The notes under the pieces: model-generated
What the model was told of the DNA's origin: nothing
What the model saw: only the letters and a program-made list of their open reading frames with translations
The model's database searches: none
In this document: piece after piece, positions 50,997 through 60,074 of the stretch
How positions within the stretch are numbered: position 1 is the first letter of the stretch
How the letters are laid out: every line of letters starts with the position of its first letter
NCBI RefSeq assembly: GCF_002161355.1
Contig: NZ_NFHL01000007.1
Span: forward strand, 62,001-126,000
Source: Lachnoclostridium sp. An76
GTDB taxonomy: Bacteria; Bacillota; Clostridia; Lachnospirales; Lachnospiraceae
DNA length: 64,000 nucleotides
Direction of reading: 5' to 3'
Made by a program: the position numbers and the translations under genes

Positions 50997-51748
50997 GCCC
51001 TGCCGCCCCCTTTCCTGTTATCTTCATCGATCATGGCAAGGAAGGTCTCTTCCAGATTGTCTGTGGGAAATCCGGCTTCATGGGCGCTGGATCTTAATTC
51101 ATCCATTGTCCCTTCGAACAGCAGGCGGCCGTGGTTGAGGATCCCGATCTCATCCGCCATCAGCTCTACTTCGGAAAGCAGGTGGGAGGAGACGAGCACA
51201 GTACAGTCAAACTGACGGGGCAGGGACTTTATGAGGGTGCGGATCTCGTGGATGCCGGCCGGGTCGAGACCGTTGGTGGGCTCATCCAGGATCAGGATGG
51301 GCGGGCGTCCTATGAGCGCCCCGGCAAGCCCGAGCCTCTGCTTCATGCCGAGGGAATATTTTTTCGCCGGTCTGTTCCGGAACTGGGACAGCCCGACAAG
51401 CTCCAGCGCGTCCCGGACGCTGCTCCTGGGAAGCCCAAGGATCCTGCGGATGATATCCAGGTTTTCTTCCCCGGTCAGGCTGCCGTAAAAGGCGGGCGCT
51501 TCGATAAAAGAACCGACTTCCTTCAGGATGGATATCCGGTCGGACGGATAGGTCTTCCCGTCGATCTGAAAGCTCCCTCCCGTGGGGCGGGTAAGCCCGA
51601 GGAACATTTTCATGGTAGTGGATTTTCCCGCGCCGTTAGGACCGAGGAAGCCATATACGCTTCCCTTGCGGATATGCAGGTTTAAATGAGAGACAGCAGT
51701 AAAGCCGCCGTACGTTTTCGTCAGATCCTTTGTTTCAATAATATTCAT
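50987..51748 (-). CDS. ABC transporter ATPase, lantibiotic-immunity (LanF/BcrA) type
   Basis: 253 residues. Walker A GPNGAGKST near residue 40, Q-loop EVGSFIEAPAFYGSLTG, signature YSLGMKQRL, Walker B ILILDEPTNGLD and switch histidine in VSSHLLSE. The E-loop-like form SFIEAPAFY is typical of LanF ATPases. It is the first gene of the operon and is divergent from the two-component genes, its probable regulators. Confidence 0.9.
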   Translation of the reverse strand: MNIIETKDLTKTYGGFTAVSHLNLHIRKGSVYGFLGPNGAGKSTTMKMFLGLTRPTGGSFQIDGKTYPSDRISILKEVGSFIEAPAFYGSLTGEENLDIIRRILGLPRSSVRDALELVGLSQFRNRPAKKYSLGMKQRLGLAGALIGRPPILILDEPTNGLDPAGIHEIRTLIKSLPRQFDCTVLVSSHLLSEVELMADEIGILNHGRLLFEGTMDELRSSAHEAGFPTDNLEETFLAMIDEDNRKGGGRAWH

Positions 51749-51851
51749 AATTTCCTGAACTCCTTTCAGTATCCGGTGCCTGCGCGGCGTAAAAGTATCC
51801 GCGGCATTTCCACCGGTGATTTTTCCTGACAGTTAAAGTATAGAATGCCGT

Positions 51852-51890
51852 CCTTACGGAGACCTTCTCCCTTCCTTACGTTTACCTTAC
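51852..51890. promoter_or_regulatory. Direct repeats, likely response-regulator binding sites
   Basis: CCTTAC occurs at 51852-51857, 51874-51879 and 51885-51890, with starts 22 and 11 bp apart, so all are on one face of the helix. They lie in the divergent promoter region; on the minus strand a TATACT follows at the distance expected of a -10 element. This spacing is typical of OmpR/PhoB-type sites. Confidence 0.6.
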
Positions 51891-51928
51891 ATTTAGGGAA
51901 AGAGAAATGAGAGCAGGCTCTTCTGTGC

Positions 51929-51934
51929 TATAAT
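51929..51934 (+). promoter_or_regulatory. Extended -10 of the two-component operon
   Basis: TATAAT preceded by TGC, 19 bp before the response-regulator start. Confidence 0.5.
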
Positions 51935-51952
51935 CAGAAGCAGGAGGGATGG

Positions 51953-52663
51953 ATGATGGAGCAATATTATCTGAAACAGAAAAAGATCCTTCTCGTGGAT
52001 GATGAGAAGGAAATCCTTGACATGATAACAGATTTTCTCAGCAGGGACGGATATACACAGATACGGACAGCGGGCACCGTCAAAGACGCGCTCAGGACAG
52101 CAGAAGAATGGGGAGCGGAGCTTGCAGTCCTTGACGTCATGCTGCCGGACGGGGATGGCTTTTCCCTGTTTGAACAGATGCGGAAATTTACAGAGATCCC
52201 CGTGCTCTTCCTGACCGCGCGGGGAGAGGACGAGGACAGGATCCGCGGGCTTGGGCTCGGGGCGGACGATTATATGGTCAAGCCATTTCTGCCAAAGGAA
52301 CTGCTGCTGCGCATCGGTATCATCCTGCGGCGTTATTATAAGGCGGAAGACCCGGCAGTGGAACTGGCAGGGTGCAGGATCGATCTTGCCCGGGCCGAGG
52401 TGGTCAAAAACGGAGAACATCTGCCCCTGACTGCGAAAGAACACGAGATCCTGTCAGTATTGTACCGGAATGCAGGGCGGATCGTGACGATCGACCAGCT
52501 CTGCGAGGCGGCGTGGGGAGAGAATCCATTTGGGTATGAGAACAGCCTTATGGCGCATATCCGCAGGATCCGGGAAAAGATCGAGGCGAATCCGTCGAAG
52601 CCGGTCTCCCTGATCACGGTCAGGGGGCTGGGGTATAAACTGGTGCTGGAGGGGAGAAGATGA
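51953..52663 (+). CDS. OmpR family response regulator
   Basis: 236 residues: a receiver domain with ILLVDDEKEI, phospho-acceptor aspartate in AVLDVMLPDG near residue 60, FLTARGEDED and MVKPF, then a winged-helix DNA-binding domain (LTAKEHEILSVLYRNAGRIV, VRGLGYKL). AGGAGG lies before two adjacent ATGs (51953 and 51956); either may be used. The stop overlaps the kinase start as ATGA. Confidence 0.93.
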   Translation: MMEQYYLKQKKILLVDDEKEILDMITDFLSRDGYTQIRTAGTVKDALRTAEEWGAELAVLDVMLPDGDGFSLFEQMRKFTEIPVLFLTARGEDEDRIRGLGLGADDYMVKPFLPKELLLRIGIILRRYYKAEDPAVELAGCRIDLARAEVVKNGEHLPLTAKEHEILSVLYRNAGRIVTIDQLCEAAWGENPFGYENSLMAHIRRIREKIEANPSKPVSLITVRGLGYKLVLEGRR

Positions 52664-54051
52664 CGAGTGTGGGAAAGCTGATCCGGAGATTTGTCGGGAT
52701 CCTGGTCCTGAGCATGTTCCTCCTTTTTATAGTGAATGTGGTGATCCTGCTGGCAGTGGCGTCCACGCAGAATCCCGGCATCGGCCCGTGGACGACTGCG
52801 CAGGAGACGGAAGCCGGGCTGCAGAAAACAGAGGCCGGATATACTCTGTCTGATGAGATGACGAAAATGCTGAAAGATAAGGATGCATGGGCAGTCTATA
52901 TTGACAATGACACCGGAAAGGTACTGTGGCATACAGAAAACCTGCCGTCAGAGATCCCCATGCAGTATACGATCGCAGACATTTCCAGCCTGACAAGGGG
53001 CTATCTGGCAGATTATCCCACCTACACCGCAGGCTCTGAAAACGGGCTGGTGGTCGTGGGCTTTCCGAAAGACCGGTACTGGAAGCACATGAGCCCTTCC
53101 TGGGATTATGATTTCATCAGGAACAGCCCGTACATCGCGCTGTCTGCGATTGGGATCAATGTTGCCGTGGTCCTTCTGATCTATGTGACTGCAAATACAA
53201 AGCTGCTCCGCTCTGTGAGGCCCATCGCGGACGGGATCCAGGCGCTGCCGACGAAGACGCCTCTGTATGTGAAGGAGAAGGGGCTTTTGTCGGATCTGGC
53301 AAAAGATATCAACCGGACAGCGGATATCCTTCAGTCCCAGAGAAGAGACCTGAGGAAAAAGGAAGCCGCGAGGGCTGACTGGATATCAGGAGTCTCCCAT
53401 GATATCCGCACCCCCCTCTCCATGGTCATGGGGTATGCGGGACAGCTTGAAGACGCACCGGAGCTTTCGGAGGACGACAGGAGAAAAGCAGCCATCATCC
53501 GGCAGCAGAGTGTAAAAATGAAAAATCTGGTAAATGACCTGAACCTGGCGTCTAAGCTGGAATACAATATGCAGCCGCTCCGTTCTGAACAAGTGAATAT
53601 GGCGGCAGTGGCGCGGCAGTGCGCGGCGGATTTCATGAATACGGATATCAGCGGGAAATACCCTCTGGAATGGAAGGCGCAGGAAAACCTGCCTTCCTGT
53701 GTAGTCAGGGGAGATAAGACCCTGCTGGGCAGGGCGCTGAACAACCTGCTGAATAATGCCCAGACCCACAATCCCGACGGATGCCATATAACGATGGGAT
53801 TCCAGGTGGAAGAAGATTCCTGCTGCATTGCCATAGAAGATGACGGCGTGGGGATCCCGGAAGAGAAGCTGGAAAAGCTGAAAAATACGCCTCATTATAT
53901 GATGAATGACAGCGGGGCGGATGAACCACGCCATGGGCTGGGGCTTTTGATCGTACAGCAGATCATCAAAGCGCATCACGGGGAAGTGAAGTTCTCTTCC
54001 GGGGCGAATGGCGGGCTGCGGGTGGAGATCCGGCTGCCGCGATGGGCGTAA
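52660..54051 (+). CDS. Sensor histidine kinase
   Basis: 463 residues: a membrane helix near the N terminus (FVGILVLSMFLLFIVNVVIL), an extracytoplasmic domain of about 130 residues, a second helix (ALSAIGINVAVVLLIYVT), a HAMP-like linker, the H box SGVSHDIRTPLSMVMGY with phospho-histidine near 247, then NNLLNNAQTHNPDG, EDDGVGIPEEKL and HGLGLLIVQQI. It probably senses peptide antibiotics for the neighbouring LanFEG-like exporter. Confidence 0.92.
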   Translation: MTSVGKLIRRFVGILVLSMFLLFIVNVVILLAVASTQNPGIGPWTTAQETEAGLQKTEAGYTLSDEMTKMLKDKDAWAVYIDNDTGKVLWHTENLPSEIPMQYTIADISSLTRGYLADYPTYTAGSENGLVVVGFPKDRYWKHMSPSWDYDFIRNSPYIALSAIGINVAVVLLIYVTANTKLLRSVRPIADGIQALPTKTPLYVKEKGLLSDLAKDINRTADILQSQRRDLRKKEAARADWISGVSHDIRTPLSMVMGYAGQLEDAPELSEDDRRKAAIIRQQSVKMKNLVNDLNLASKLEYNMQPLRSEQVNMAAVARQCAADFMNTDISGKYPLEWKAQENLPSCVVRGDKTLLGRALNNLLNNAQTHNPDGCHITMGFQVEEDSCCIAIEDDGVGIPEEKLEKLKNTPHYMMNDSGADEPRHGLGLLIVQQIIKAHHGEVKFSSGANGGLRVEIRLPRWA

Positions 54052-54123
54052 ATTTCTCTCAGGTGCTCCGGGAGGCTCTGATGAGTAAAATGAATGCAGG
54101 CAAATGATCGGAAAATAAACAGA

Positions 54124-54158
54124 AAAAGGGGAACAGGCGAAGATCCGCTGTTCCCCGA
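54124..54158 (-). terminator. Terminator of ssrA
   Basis: On the minus strand GGGGAACAGCGG and GCCTGTTCCCC form the stem, followed by TTTTT. Confidence 0.8.
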
Positions 54159-54163
54159 AAATA

Positions 54164-54505
54164 TGGACCTGGCGGGAATCGAACCCGCGTCCAAAAACCT
54201 ATCCCATGTACTTCTACTATCATAGTCCGTTCTTTTTCATTCCCTCTGCCGCACGGAAACGGACATCCCTGCGGGTTCAGTAGCTTCATGATACGCCTGA
54301 CGGCTCAAAGCTTTGCCGTCATCGTTTCTCACATGTTTGATGCCAGATCCCTGAGGTGTGAGTGCCCCGGGGCTGACATGCGGCAATTAGGCCGCAGCTA
54401 ATTCGTAATTATCGTTAGCGTTTAATTTTAAGTTTGCGATTTGACGCATCAGCCTGCGGATAGCTTCTCCATCTTCAAGATCCCTGTCGAAACCAGTACA
54501 AGCCC
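54164..54505 (-). ncRNA. ssrA: tmRNA
   Basis: A 342-nt tmRNA that frees stalled ribosomes. Its 5' end GGGCTTGTACTGGTTTCGAC pairs with the 3' end, CGCGGGTTCGATTCCCGCC then CAGGTCCA (3' end at 54164; CCA not encoded). The tag frame at 54387-54419 reads ANDNYELAAA followed by TAA, assuming the GCT after TTAAAC is the resume codon. Confidence 0.95.
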
Positions 54506-54566
54506 GGAATAATAGTACAGTAAGATCTGTACGGATAAAAAGTATGCTGGTGCATACATACTATAT

Positions 54567-54595
54567 ACTATAGTGGCGGCTGTGGGAAAAGTCAA
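54567..54595 (-). promoter_or_regulatory. ssrA promoter
   Basis: On the minus strand TTGACT (54590-54595), a 17-bp spacer and TATAGT (54567-54572). Between it and the tmRNA 5' end lie two small hairpins, GTATGC/GCATAC followed by TTTTT, and GTACAG/CTGTAC. Confidence 0.75.
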
Positions 54596-54619
54596 GGAAC
54601 AGACAAAAACTTCTTGAAA

Positions 54620-56794
54620 ATGTTCCTTGTTTTTGCGGCAGTCATTTCAGTGATGCCGGATCAGGTACAGGCGGCGGAAAAGAAGTATCTGATGCTGCAG
54701 GTCAGGCTGCTGACAGACGAAGGGATCAAAGAATACGGGGATGGCCTGGATCTCAGCGGCCTTACGTTCTGCCTGCTTGGACAGAGGACGGACAGCGGGC
54801 AGTGGGAGCCGGTAGAGACTGCATACGATGAGGCTGTTGGAGAAGTTGTGAGTGTGGATTATTATTATTTCAGCTATTTCAAGGCGGATTTCGGGCGTAT
54901 TACAGACCCGGAGCTGTACAGTGCCTTTAAGGTTGTGCTGAAAGAGAACAGTTCCTATGCAATGGAAGATCTGGCAGTAGAACTTGGCGACATCGGGCAG
55001 CTGACAACTCCGAGCAAGGACTATTACCTGGACCTGACAAAGAAAGTAGTTCCGGCAGACAGTACGGAAGCAACGGCTGATATTATTTCCGCAGGCTGGA
55101 CCGGGACCGGCACAGAGCCTGACCCATACAGCGCGGCTGTTACGGTGGACCGTTTTACGGATGAGATAAATATCCGTACGGCAAATGAAAACGCGGTGAT
55201 CACTTATGGACAGCAGGATTATACCGGCAGGCTTACGGCAGTGGTAAACTATGGCAGCAATGTTTATGAGTTTACTGTAACATCCGAAGACGGAAGCAAG
55301 GTGAGCTGTTACAGGGCAGAGGTCACGAGGGAAAAATATGACCCTCTCCCGCCGTCAGCTTCTCTGAAAGGGGTATCGCCAAGCGCGGAAGGTGGCGCTG
55401 ATGGAATGATCACTGGTCTTGACAGCGCCAAATTATACGAATACAGAGGTGAAAACGACACGGATTATACTCCTGTCAAACAGGGCAGCACGGAAATTAC
55501 AGGACTGACTCCGGGGAAATATTATGTGAGATTTGCTGAGACTGAGAGCCAGTATGCGAGCAAGGACAGGGAAGTTGTGGTAAAAGAGCCGGTTATACAT
55601 ACCATCACCCTGCCGGAAGAAAATATACCGGAAGGGATTACCGTACTGGAGTGCCCGGAGACGATGACAGAAGGAAGGACGTTTACGATCCGGCTGCAGC
55701 TTCCGGAGAATACACTGATAAAAAATATCGGATACAGCTATAAAGCGGGAGAATGGACAGCTACGTCTGCCTTTTCAGGTGTACAGCATATGCAGGAGGA
55801 CGGACACACTGTGGCTGTGCTGCAGAGAGACGCCCTGAGCCATGATATCACGATCACCGGGATCACTCTCCTGGAAGGGAAGTATTATACAGTGACCGCC
55901 GGCCCGGAGGATACAGAGTCGGCATCGCCTTTTATCCAGTGTGAGATTTCTGTTACAGGAGAAGGAGAGCTGGTGAGCGGCGATACATATTATGAAGAGG
56001 GGTCAGATATTACGGCTGTGGCAGCGATCCGAGACGACTGGAGAGGATATGCGGAACTGAGCAGCCTTACAGTGTACAGGAAGGGGACTGATGAGGTGAT
56101 CGAGCCGGATTCCCTGACGAAGACGGATAAAAATGAATGGTCGCTTAGTCTTGCAGTGCAGGATGATATTGAAATCCGGTTTGGCATATATACCTATCCG
56201 TGTGATACGGCTGAACTGGATGAGGTGATCGCGCTGATAGGGGATCTGGATCAGTATGTGGATAATGCCGAAAAGGATATACTTATCACAAGACTGAATG
56301 AGCAGGGGGCGTTCAGGAAACAGCCGCTGAAGAACCAGCCGATGGTAGACAATTATACAGCCCTGCTCCGGGCGGCGTATGAGTCTGCGACAGTGAGGGC
56401 CGACCTGACAGACAGCAAAGAGGTCAGTGTAACTTTGGAAGGAAACCCGCATACTTATGACGGAAAACCGTGGGAGCCGGGTGTCACTGTGACCTATCAG
56501 GGGAATGTACTCAGAAAAGGAATCGATTATCTGGTGTATTTCCCGGAAGATATGACATCTGTGGGAGATAAGGATATCCGCATAGAATTCATCGGGCTTT
56601 ACAGAGGCGAGATCACTGTAAAGGGCAGTATAGTAGAAAAGCAGGCAGACAGACCGGCGGACCAGAGCGGTGAAGGAAATAAAGCGGCGGATACAGGTGT
56701 CCGGGACAGCTATGCAGGGTATGTTTCCGCGGCCCTGTCCAGTATGCTGCTGATGAGTGCGGCAGTAGCGGTAAGGATGAGAAAAAAGAAATAA
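54620..56794 (+). CDS. Secreted or surface-anchored protein with cadherin-like/Ig-type repeats
   Basis: About 724 residues. A short signal peptide (FLVFAAVISVMPDQVQA) is followed by beta-rich domains, including a cadherin-like segment (YSAAVTVDRFTDEINIRT) and an MBG-like C-terminal domain (SVTLEGNPHTYDGKPWEPGV). The end has AADTG, a hydrophobic helix and RMRKKK, like a degenerate cell-wall sorting signal or membrane anchor. No ribosome binding site is seen before ATG 54620 or TTG 54614, and the start abuts the ssrA promoter, so the 5' end may be truncated. Function unknown. Confidence 0.72.
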   Translation: MFLVFAAVISVMPDQVQAAEKKYLMLQVRLLTDEGIKEYGDGLDLSGLTFCLLGQRTDSGQWEPVETAYDEAVGEVVSVDYYYFSYFKADFGRITDPELYSAFKVVLKENSSYAMEDLAVELGDIGQLTTPSKDYYLDLTKKVVPADSTEATADIISAGWTGTGTEPDPYSAAVTVDRFTDEINIRTANENAVITYGQQDYTGRLTAVVNYGSNVYEFTVTSEDGSKVSCYRAEVTREKYDPLPPSASLKGVSPSAEGGADGMITGLDSAKLYEYRGENDTDYTPVKQGSTEITGLTPGKYYVRFAETESQYASKDREVVVKEPVIHTITLPEENIPEGITVLECPETMTEGRTFTIRLQLPENTLIKNIGYSYKAGEWTATSAFSGVQHMQEDGHTVAVLQRDALSHDITITGITLLEGKYYTVTAGPEDTESASPFIQCEISVTGEGELVSGDTYYEEGSDITAVAAIRDDWRGYAELSSLTVYRKGTDEVIEPDSLTKTDKNEWSLSLAVQDDIEIRFGIYTYPCDTAELDEVIALIGDLDQYVDNAEKDILITRLNEQGAFRKQPLKNQPMVDNYTALLRAAYESATVRADLTDSKEVSVTLEGNPHTYDGKPWEPGVTVTYQGNVLRKGIDYLVYFPEDMTSVGDKDIRIEFIGLYRGEITVKGSIVEKQADRPADQSGEGNKAADTGVRDSYAGYVSAALSSMLLMSAAVAVRMRKKK

Positions 56795-56826
56795 CCCAGA
56801 AGTAATATAAATGGCGGCCTGAAAAA

Positions 56827-56876
56827 GCAGGTCCTGTCAGAAACTCGGGAGAGTTTGGGCGGGATCTGTTTTTTTA
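56827..56876 (+). terminator. Intrinsic terminator after the surface-protein gene
   Basis: AGCAGGTCCTGTC pairs imperfectly with GGCGGGATCTGT, around an inner AAACTC/GAGTTT hairpin, followed by seven T. Confidence 0.7.
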
Positions 56877-57025
56877 AGTTGATTTAACATATTTATTTTT
56901 TGCGGATATAGATTTTTTGCCGGGGATATGTGATAATGGTTATCGGACTAAATCCTGTTCCGGTGTATGGACGGTGGATGCCATGCATCCGGCAAATAAA
57001 TATGTATAGGAAAAGAGGAATCTAC

Positions 57026-57847
57026 ATGCCTACAACATACGCACATTATAAATTCGGCAAAGAAGTGATCAGCGCTCTGCCGCGCCCGCTCCAGAGCGCG
57101 ATCGAGAATCACAGGGAGCTGTTTGATATCGGCGTGCACGGACCGGATATCCTTTTCTATTACCATCCGTTGAAGAAAAATCCTGTCAGCGCCCAGGGAT
57201 ATGCGCTCCACGACAGGCTGGCGGATGAGTTCTTTCTCCGCGCGGCGGAAAAGATCAAAAGCGCAGAGGACCCGGCGGCTGCAAGGGCCTATATCTACGG
57301 CGTGATCTGCCATTTCGCGCTGGACAGCGAGTGCCATCCCTATGTGGAAAAGATGATCCACGACAGCGGGATCAGCCACTCAGAGATCGAGATGGAGTTT
57401 GACCGGCTCCTGCTGAAAGAAGATTATATCAATCCCGCGCGCTATCTGAGCACAAAGCATATCCATCCTTCCCGGGAGAATGCATCAGTCATCGCGCCGT
57501 TCTATGAGGACCTGACGCCGGAGACTGTGGAGAAGGCGCTGAAGGGGATGATCCTGTGCCATAAGCTGCTCCTTGCCCCGGGCGGCCTGAAGCGGCGCCT
57601 GCTCTTCGGCGGCATGAAGATCGCAGGGCAGTATGAGCACATGCACGGCATGGTCATGAGCCTGGAGCCCAATCCCGCGTGCCGTGATTACTGCCAGCTC
57701 CTGAAACGGCAGTATGCGGGGGCGGTCCCGCTGGCGGCAGGACTGATCATCCAGTACCAGAAAGTGCTGTTTGAGGGTGCGGAGCTGCCGGAGCGGTTCC
57801 GCAGGACATTCGGCGAGGGAGATAAGTGGGAGAGCCTGCGGCTGTGA
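57026..57847 (+). CDS. Zinc-dependent phospholipase C family protein
   Basis: 273 residues of mostly helical fold starting MPTTYAHYKFGKEVISALP. Likely zinc ligands are in the N-terminal YAHYKFG, GVHGPDILFYYHP and HFALDSECHPYVEKM, matching the PF00882-type family. There is no signal peptide, unlike secreted clostridial phospholipases, so it is probably a cytoplasmic relative of unknown substrate. AGAGGA precedes the ATG at 57026; the frame is open upstream without a ribosome binding site. Confidence 0.85.
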   Translation: MPTTYAHYKFGKEVISALPRPLQSAIENHRELFDIGVHGPDILFYYHPLKKNPVSAQGYALHDRLADEFFLRAAEKIKSAEDPAAARAYIYGVICHFALDSECHPYVEKMIHDSGISHSEIEMEFDRLLLKEDYINPARYLSTKHIHPSRENASVIAPFYEDLTPETVEKALKGMILCHKLLLAPGGLKRRLLFGGMKIAGQYEHMHGMVMSLEPNPACRDYCQLLKRQYAGAVPLAAGLIIQYQKVLFEGAELPERFRRTFGEGDKWESLRL

Positions 57848-57958
57848 CACCGTCCGGCAGGAAAGAGGTTCTCCCTGGTCCTGACAGGGCCGCAGGATCT
57901 GAAGATCTAAAAGAAAGTCTGAAAAGAAAGAGTATAAGGAAGAAAGAGAGAATGAGAG

Positions 57959-59209
57959 ATGAAATTTAAGCTGACTTCACTGGAAAAGAAATGGGTGCTC
58001 TACGATGTGGGAAACTCAGCGTTTACCATGATGGTGTCCACGATCTTCCCGATCTATTTTAACTTCCTGGCGGGAAATGCGGGGATATCGGATGTGGACT
58101 ACCTTGCGTACTGGGGTTACGCGACTTCCATCTGCACGCTCCTGGTGGCGATCCTGGGTCCGACCCTGGGGGCTGTCGCGGACACGAAAAATTTTAAAAA
58201 GACGATTTTCTGCATTGCCATGGGCGTGGGCGTTTTCGGATGTATCCTTCTGGGCTTCCTGTCGTCCTGGATCTGGTTCCTGGGTGTGTTCGTGCTGGCG
58301 AAGACCGGATATTCCGCGAGCCTTGTGTTCTATGACGCCATGCTCACTGATGTGACAGAGCCGGAACGGATGGACACCGTATCCTCCCATGGATATGCCT
58401 GGGGATATATCGGGAGCTGTATCCCCTTTGTAGCCTGCCTCGGCATTGTGCTGGGCGGGGGCAGTCTGGGGCTGGATATGCAGACATCCATGATCCTTGC
58501 GTTTATCATTACTGCACTCTGGTGGCTTTTTTCATCAGTACCGCTCCTGCGGTCCTACCGGCAGAGATATTTTGCGGAAGCAGGAGAGCATGTGGTGAGA
58601 AACAGCTTTCAGCGTTTGGGAAGGACTTTCGCGGAGCTGGTAAAGCAGAAACATATCTTTGTATTCCTGCTGGCGTTTTTCTTCTACATCGATGGTGTGT
58701 ATACGGTCATTGATATGGCGACAGCTTACGGGCAGGCGCTGGGGCTGGACAGCACGGGGCTCCTGCTGGCGCTTCTGGTGACACAGATCGTGGCGTTCCC
58801 GTCTGTGCTCATTTTCAGCAGGATCATAAAAAATGTAAGCCCGGAGAAGATCATCACAGTCTGCATCGCGGCGTATTTCTGCATCGCGGTCTATGCGTAC
58901 TGGCTGGACTCACAGCTTGATTTCTGGATCCTTGCCGTATTGGTCGGTATGTTCCAGGGGACGATCCAGGCGCTCTCAAGGTCTTATTTCGCGAAGATCA
59001 TCCCCGCGGAGAAGTCAGGGGAATATTTCGGGATCTATGATATCTGCGGCAAGGGAGCTTCTGTGCTCGGTACTGCCCTTGTATCATTTTTAAGCCAGGT
59101 GACCGGCAGCATTAACATCGGCGTGAGCGCGCTTTCCGTCATGTTCCTGATCGGGCTGGTGCTCTTCCAGTTCTCGGCAAAGCTGAACAGGGAGAAAAAG
59201 CAAATCTAA
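57959..59209 (+). CDS. MFS transporter of the UMF1 (Atg22-like) family
   Basis: 416 residues with about twelve helices. The opening KKWVLYDVGNSAFTMMVSTIFPIYF and the SSHGYAWGYIGS segment are hallmarks of UMF1/Atg22-like permeases. The substrate is unknown; related proteins export amino acids or nucleosides. It starts about 110 bp after the phospholipase gene and may share its transcript. Confidence 0.88.
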   Translation: MKFKLTSLEKKWVLYDVGNSAFTMMVSTIFPIYFNFLAGNAGISDVDYLAYWGYATSICTLLVAILGPTLGAVADTKNFKKTIFCIAMGVGVFGCILLGFLSSWIWFLGVFVLAKTGYSASLVFYDAMLTDVTEPERMDTVSSHGYAWGYIGSCIPFVACLGIVLGGGSLGLDMQTSMILAFIITALWWLFSSVPLLRSYRQRYFAEAGEHVVRNSFQRLGRTFAELVKQKHIFVFLLAFFFYIDGVYTVIDMATAYGQALGLDSTGLLLALLVTQIVAFPSVLIFSRIIKNVSPEKIITVCIAAYFCIAVYAYWLDSQLDFWILAVLVGMFQGTIQALSRSYFAKIIPAEKSGEYFGIYDICGKGASVLGTALVSFLSQVTGSINIGVSALSVMFLIGLVLFQFSAKLNREKKQI

Positions 59210-59268
59210 AGTGTTAGAAAAAAGTGTGAAATCAATCTGAAATTTCTCAATTCAACCGATTCCTGTGT

Positions 59269-59323
59269 TATAATTAAGACAGGGGATCAGGGTGGGGCGG
59301 ATACGGATATCCGCTCCTTTTTT
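59269..59323 (+). promoter_or_regulatory. Promoter followed at once by a terminator, ahead of the MacB-type ABC operon
   Basis: An extended -10 TGTTATAAT (TATAAT at 59269-59274) is followed about 20 bp later by GGGGCGGATA / TATCCGCTCC and six T (59294-59323). Either the hairpin ends the upstream transcript and the -10 is fortuitous, or the operon is attenuated. Confidence 0.5.
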
Positions 59324-59360
59324 GATATATCTTTTAAGCAAAGTGCCGGGAGAATACGAT

Positions 59361-60065
59361 ATGGAAGAATTTGTGAAATTACAGGATATTACGAAGATCT
59401 ACAAAATGGGAGAGGTTGAGATCCGGGCAGCGGACCGTATTAATTTTTCAATCCAAAAGGGCGAGTTCGTCGTGATCGTGGGTCCCAGCGGCGCGGGCAA
59501 GACGACCGTGCTCAACATCCTCGGAGGTATGGACACAGCGACCAGCGGGAAACTGACTGTGGACGGTCAGGACGTGACCGCGTACAATGCCAGGCAGCTG
59601 ACCGGTTACAGGCGGGAGGATATCGGATTTGTGTTCCAGTTTTATAATCTGGTGCCGAATCTGACTGCGCTTGAAAATGTGGAGCTTGCCCTGCAGATCT
59701 GCAGGGACCCTCTGGATGCCAGGGAGGTATTAAGGGAAGTGGGTCTCGGAGACCGGCTGGACAATTTCCCTGCGCAGTTATCCGGCGGTGAGCAGCAGAG
59801 AGTCTCTATCGCCAGGGCGCTGGCGAAGAATCCGAAGCTCCTGCTCTGCGACGAGCCTACCGGAGCCCTGGATTACAATACGGGGAAAGCAATCTTAAAG
59901 CTCCTCCAGAATATGTGCAGGGAGCGTGGGATGACGGTCATCGTGATCACGCATAACCAGGCGATCTCGCCGATGGCGGACCGGCTGATACATATCAAGA
60001 ACGGGCAGGTTTCCCAGATGGAGATGAATGAACATCCGATATCGATCGATGAGATAGAATGGTAG
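59361..60065 (+). CDS. ABC transporter ATPase (MacB/LolD type)
   Basis: 234 residues. Walker A GPSGAGKTT near residue 44, Q-loop FVFQFYNLVPNLTA, signature LSGGEQQRVSIARAL, Walker B LLLCDEPTGALD and switch VITHNQ. GGGAG lies 8 bases before the ATG at 59361. It pairs with the large permease 9 bases downstream. Confidence 0.93.
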   Translation: MEEFVKLQDITKIYKMGEVEIRAADRINFSIQKGEFVVIVGPSGAGKTTVLNILGGMDTATSGKLTVDGQDVTAYNARQLTGYRREDIGFVFQFYNLVPNLTALENVELALQICRDPLDAREVLREVGLGDRLDNFPAQLSGGEQQRVSIARALAKNPKLLLCDEPTGALDYNTGKAILKLLQNMCRERGMTVIVITHNQAISPMADRLIHIKNGQVSQMEMNEHPISIDEIEW

Positions 60066-60074
60066 GGGAAGCAG

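Noticed and set aside
48138-52000. Lantibiotic precursor or modification genes near the LanFEG-like exporter
   Set aside because: No LanA-like leader peptide, LanB/C or LanM gene is visible; the exporter looks like stand-alone immunity.
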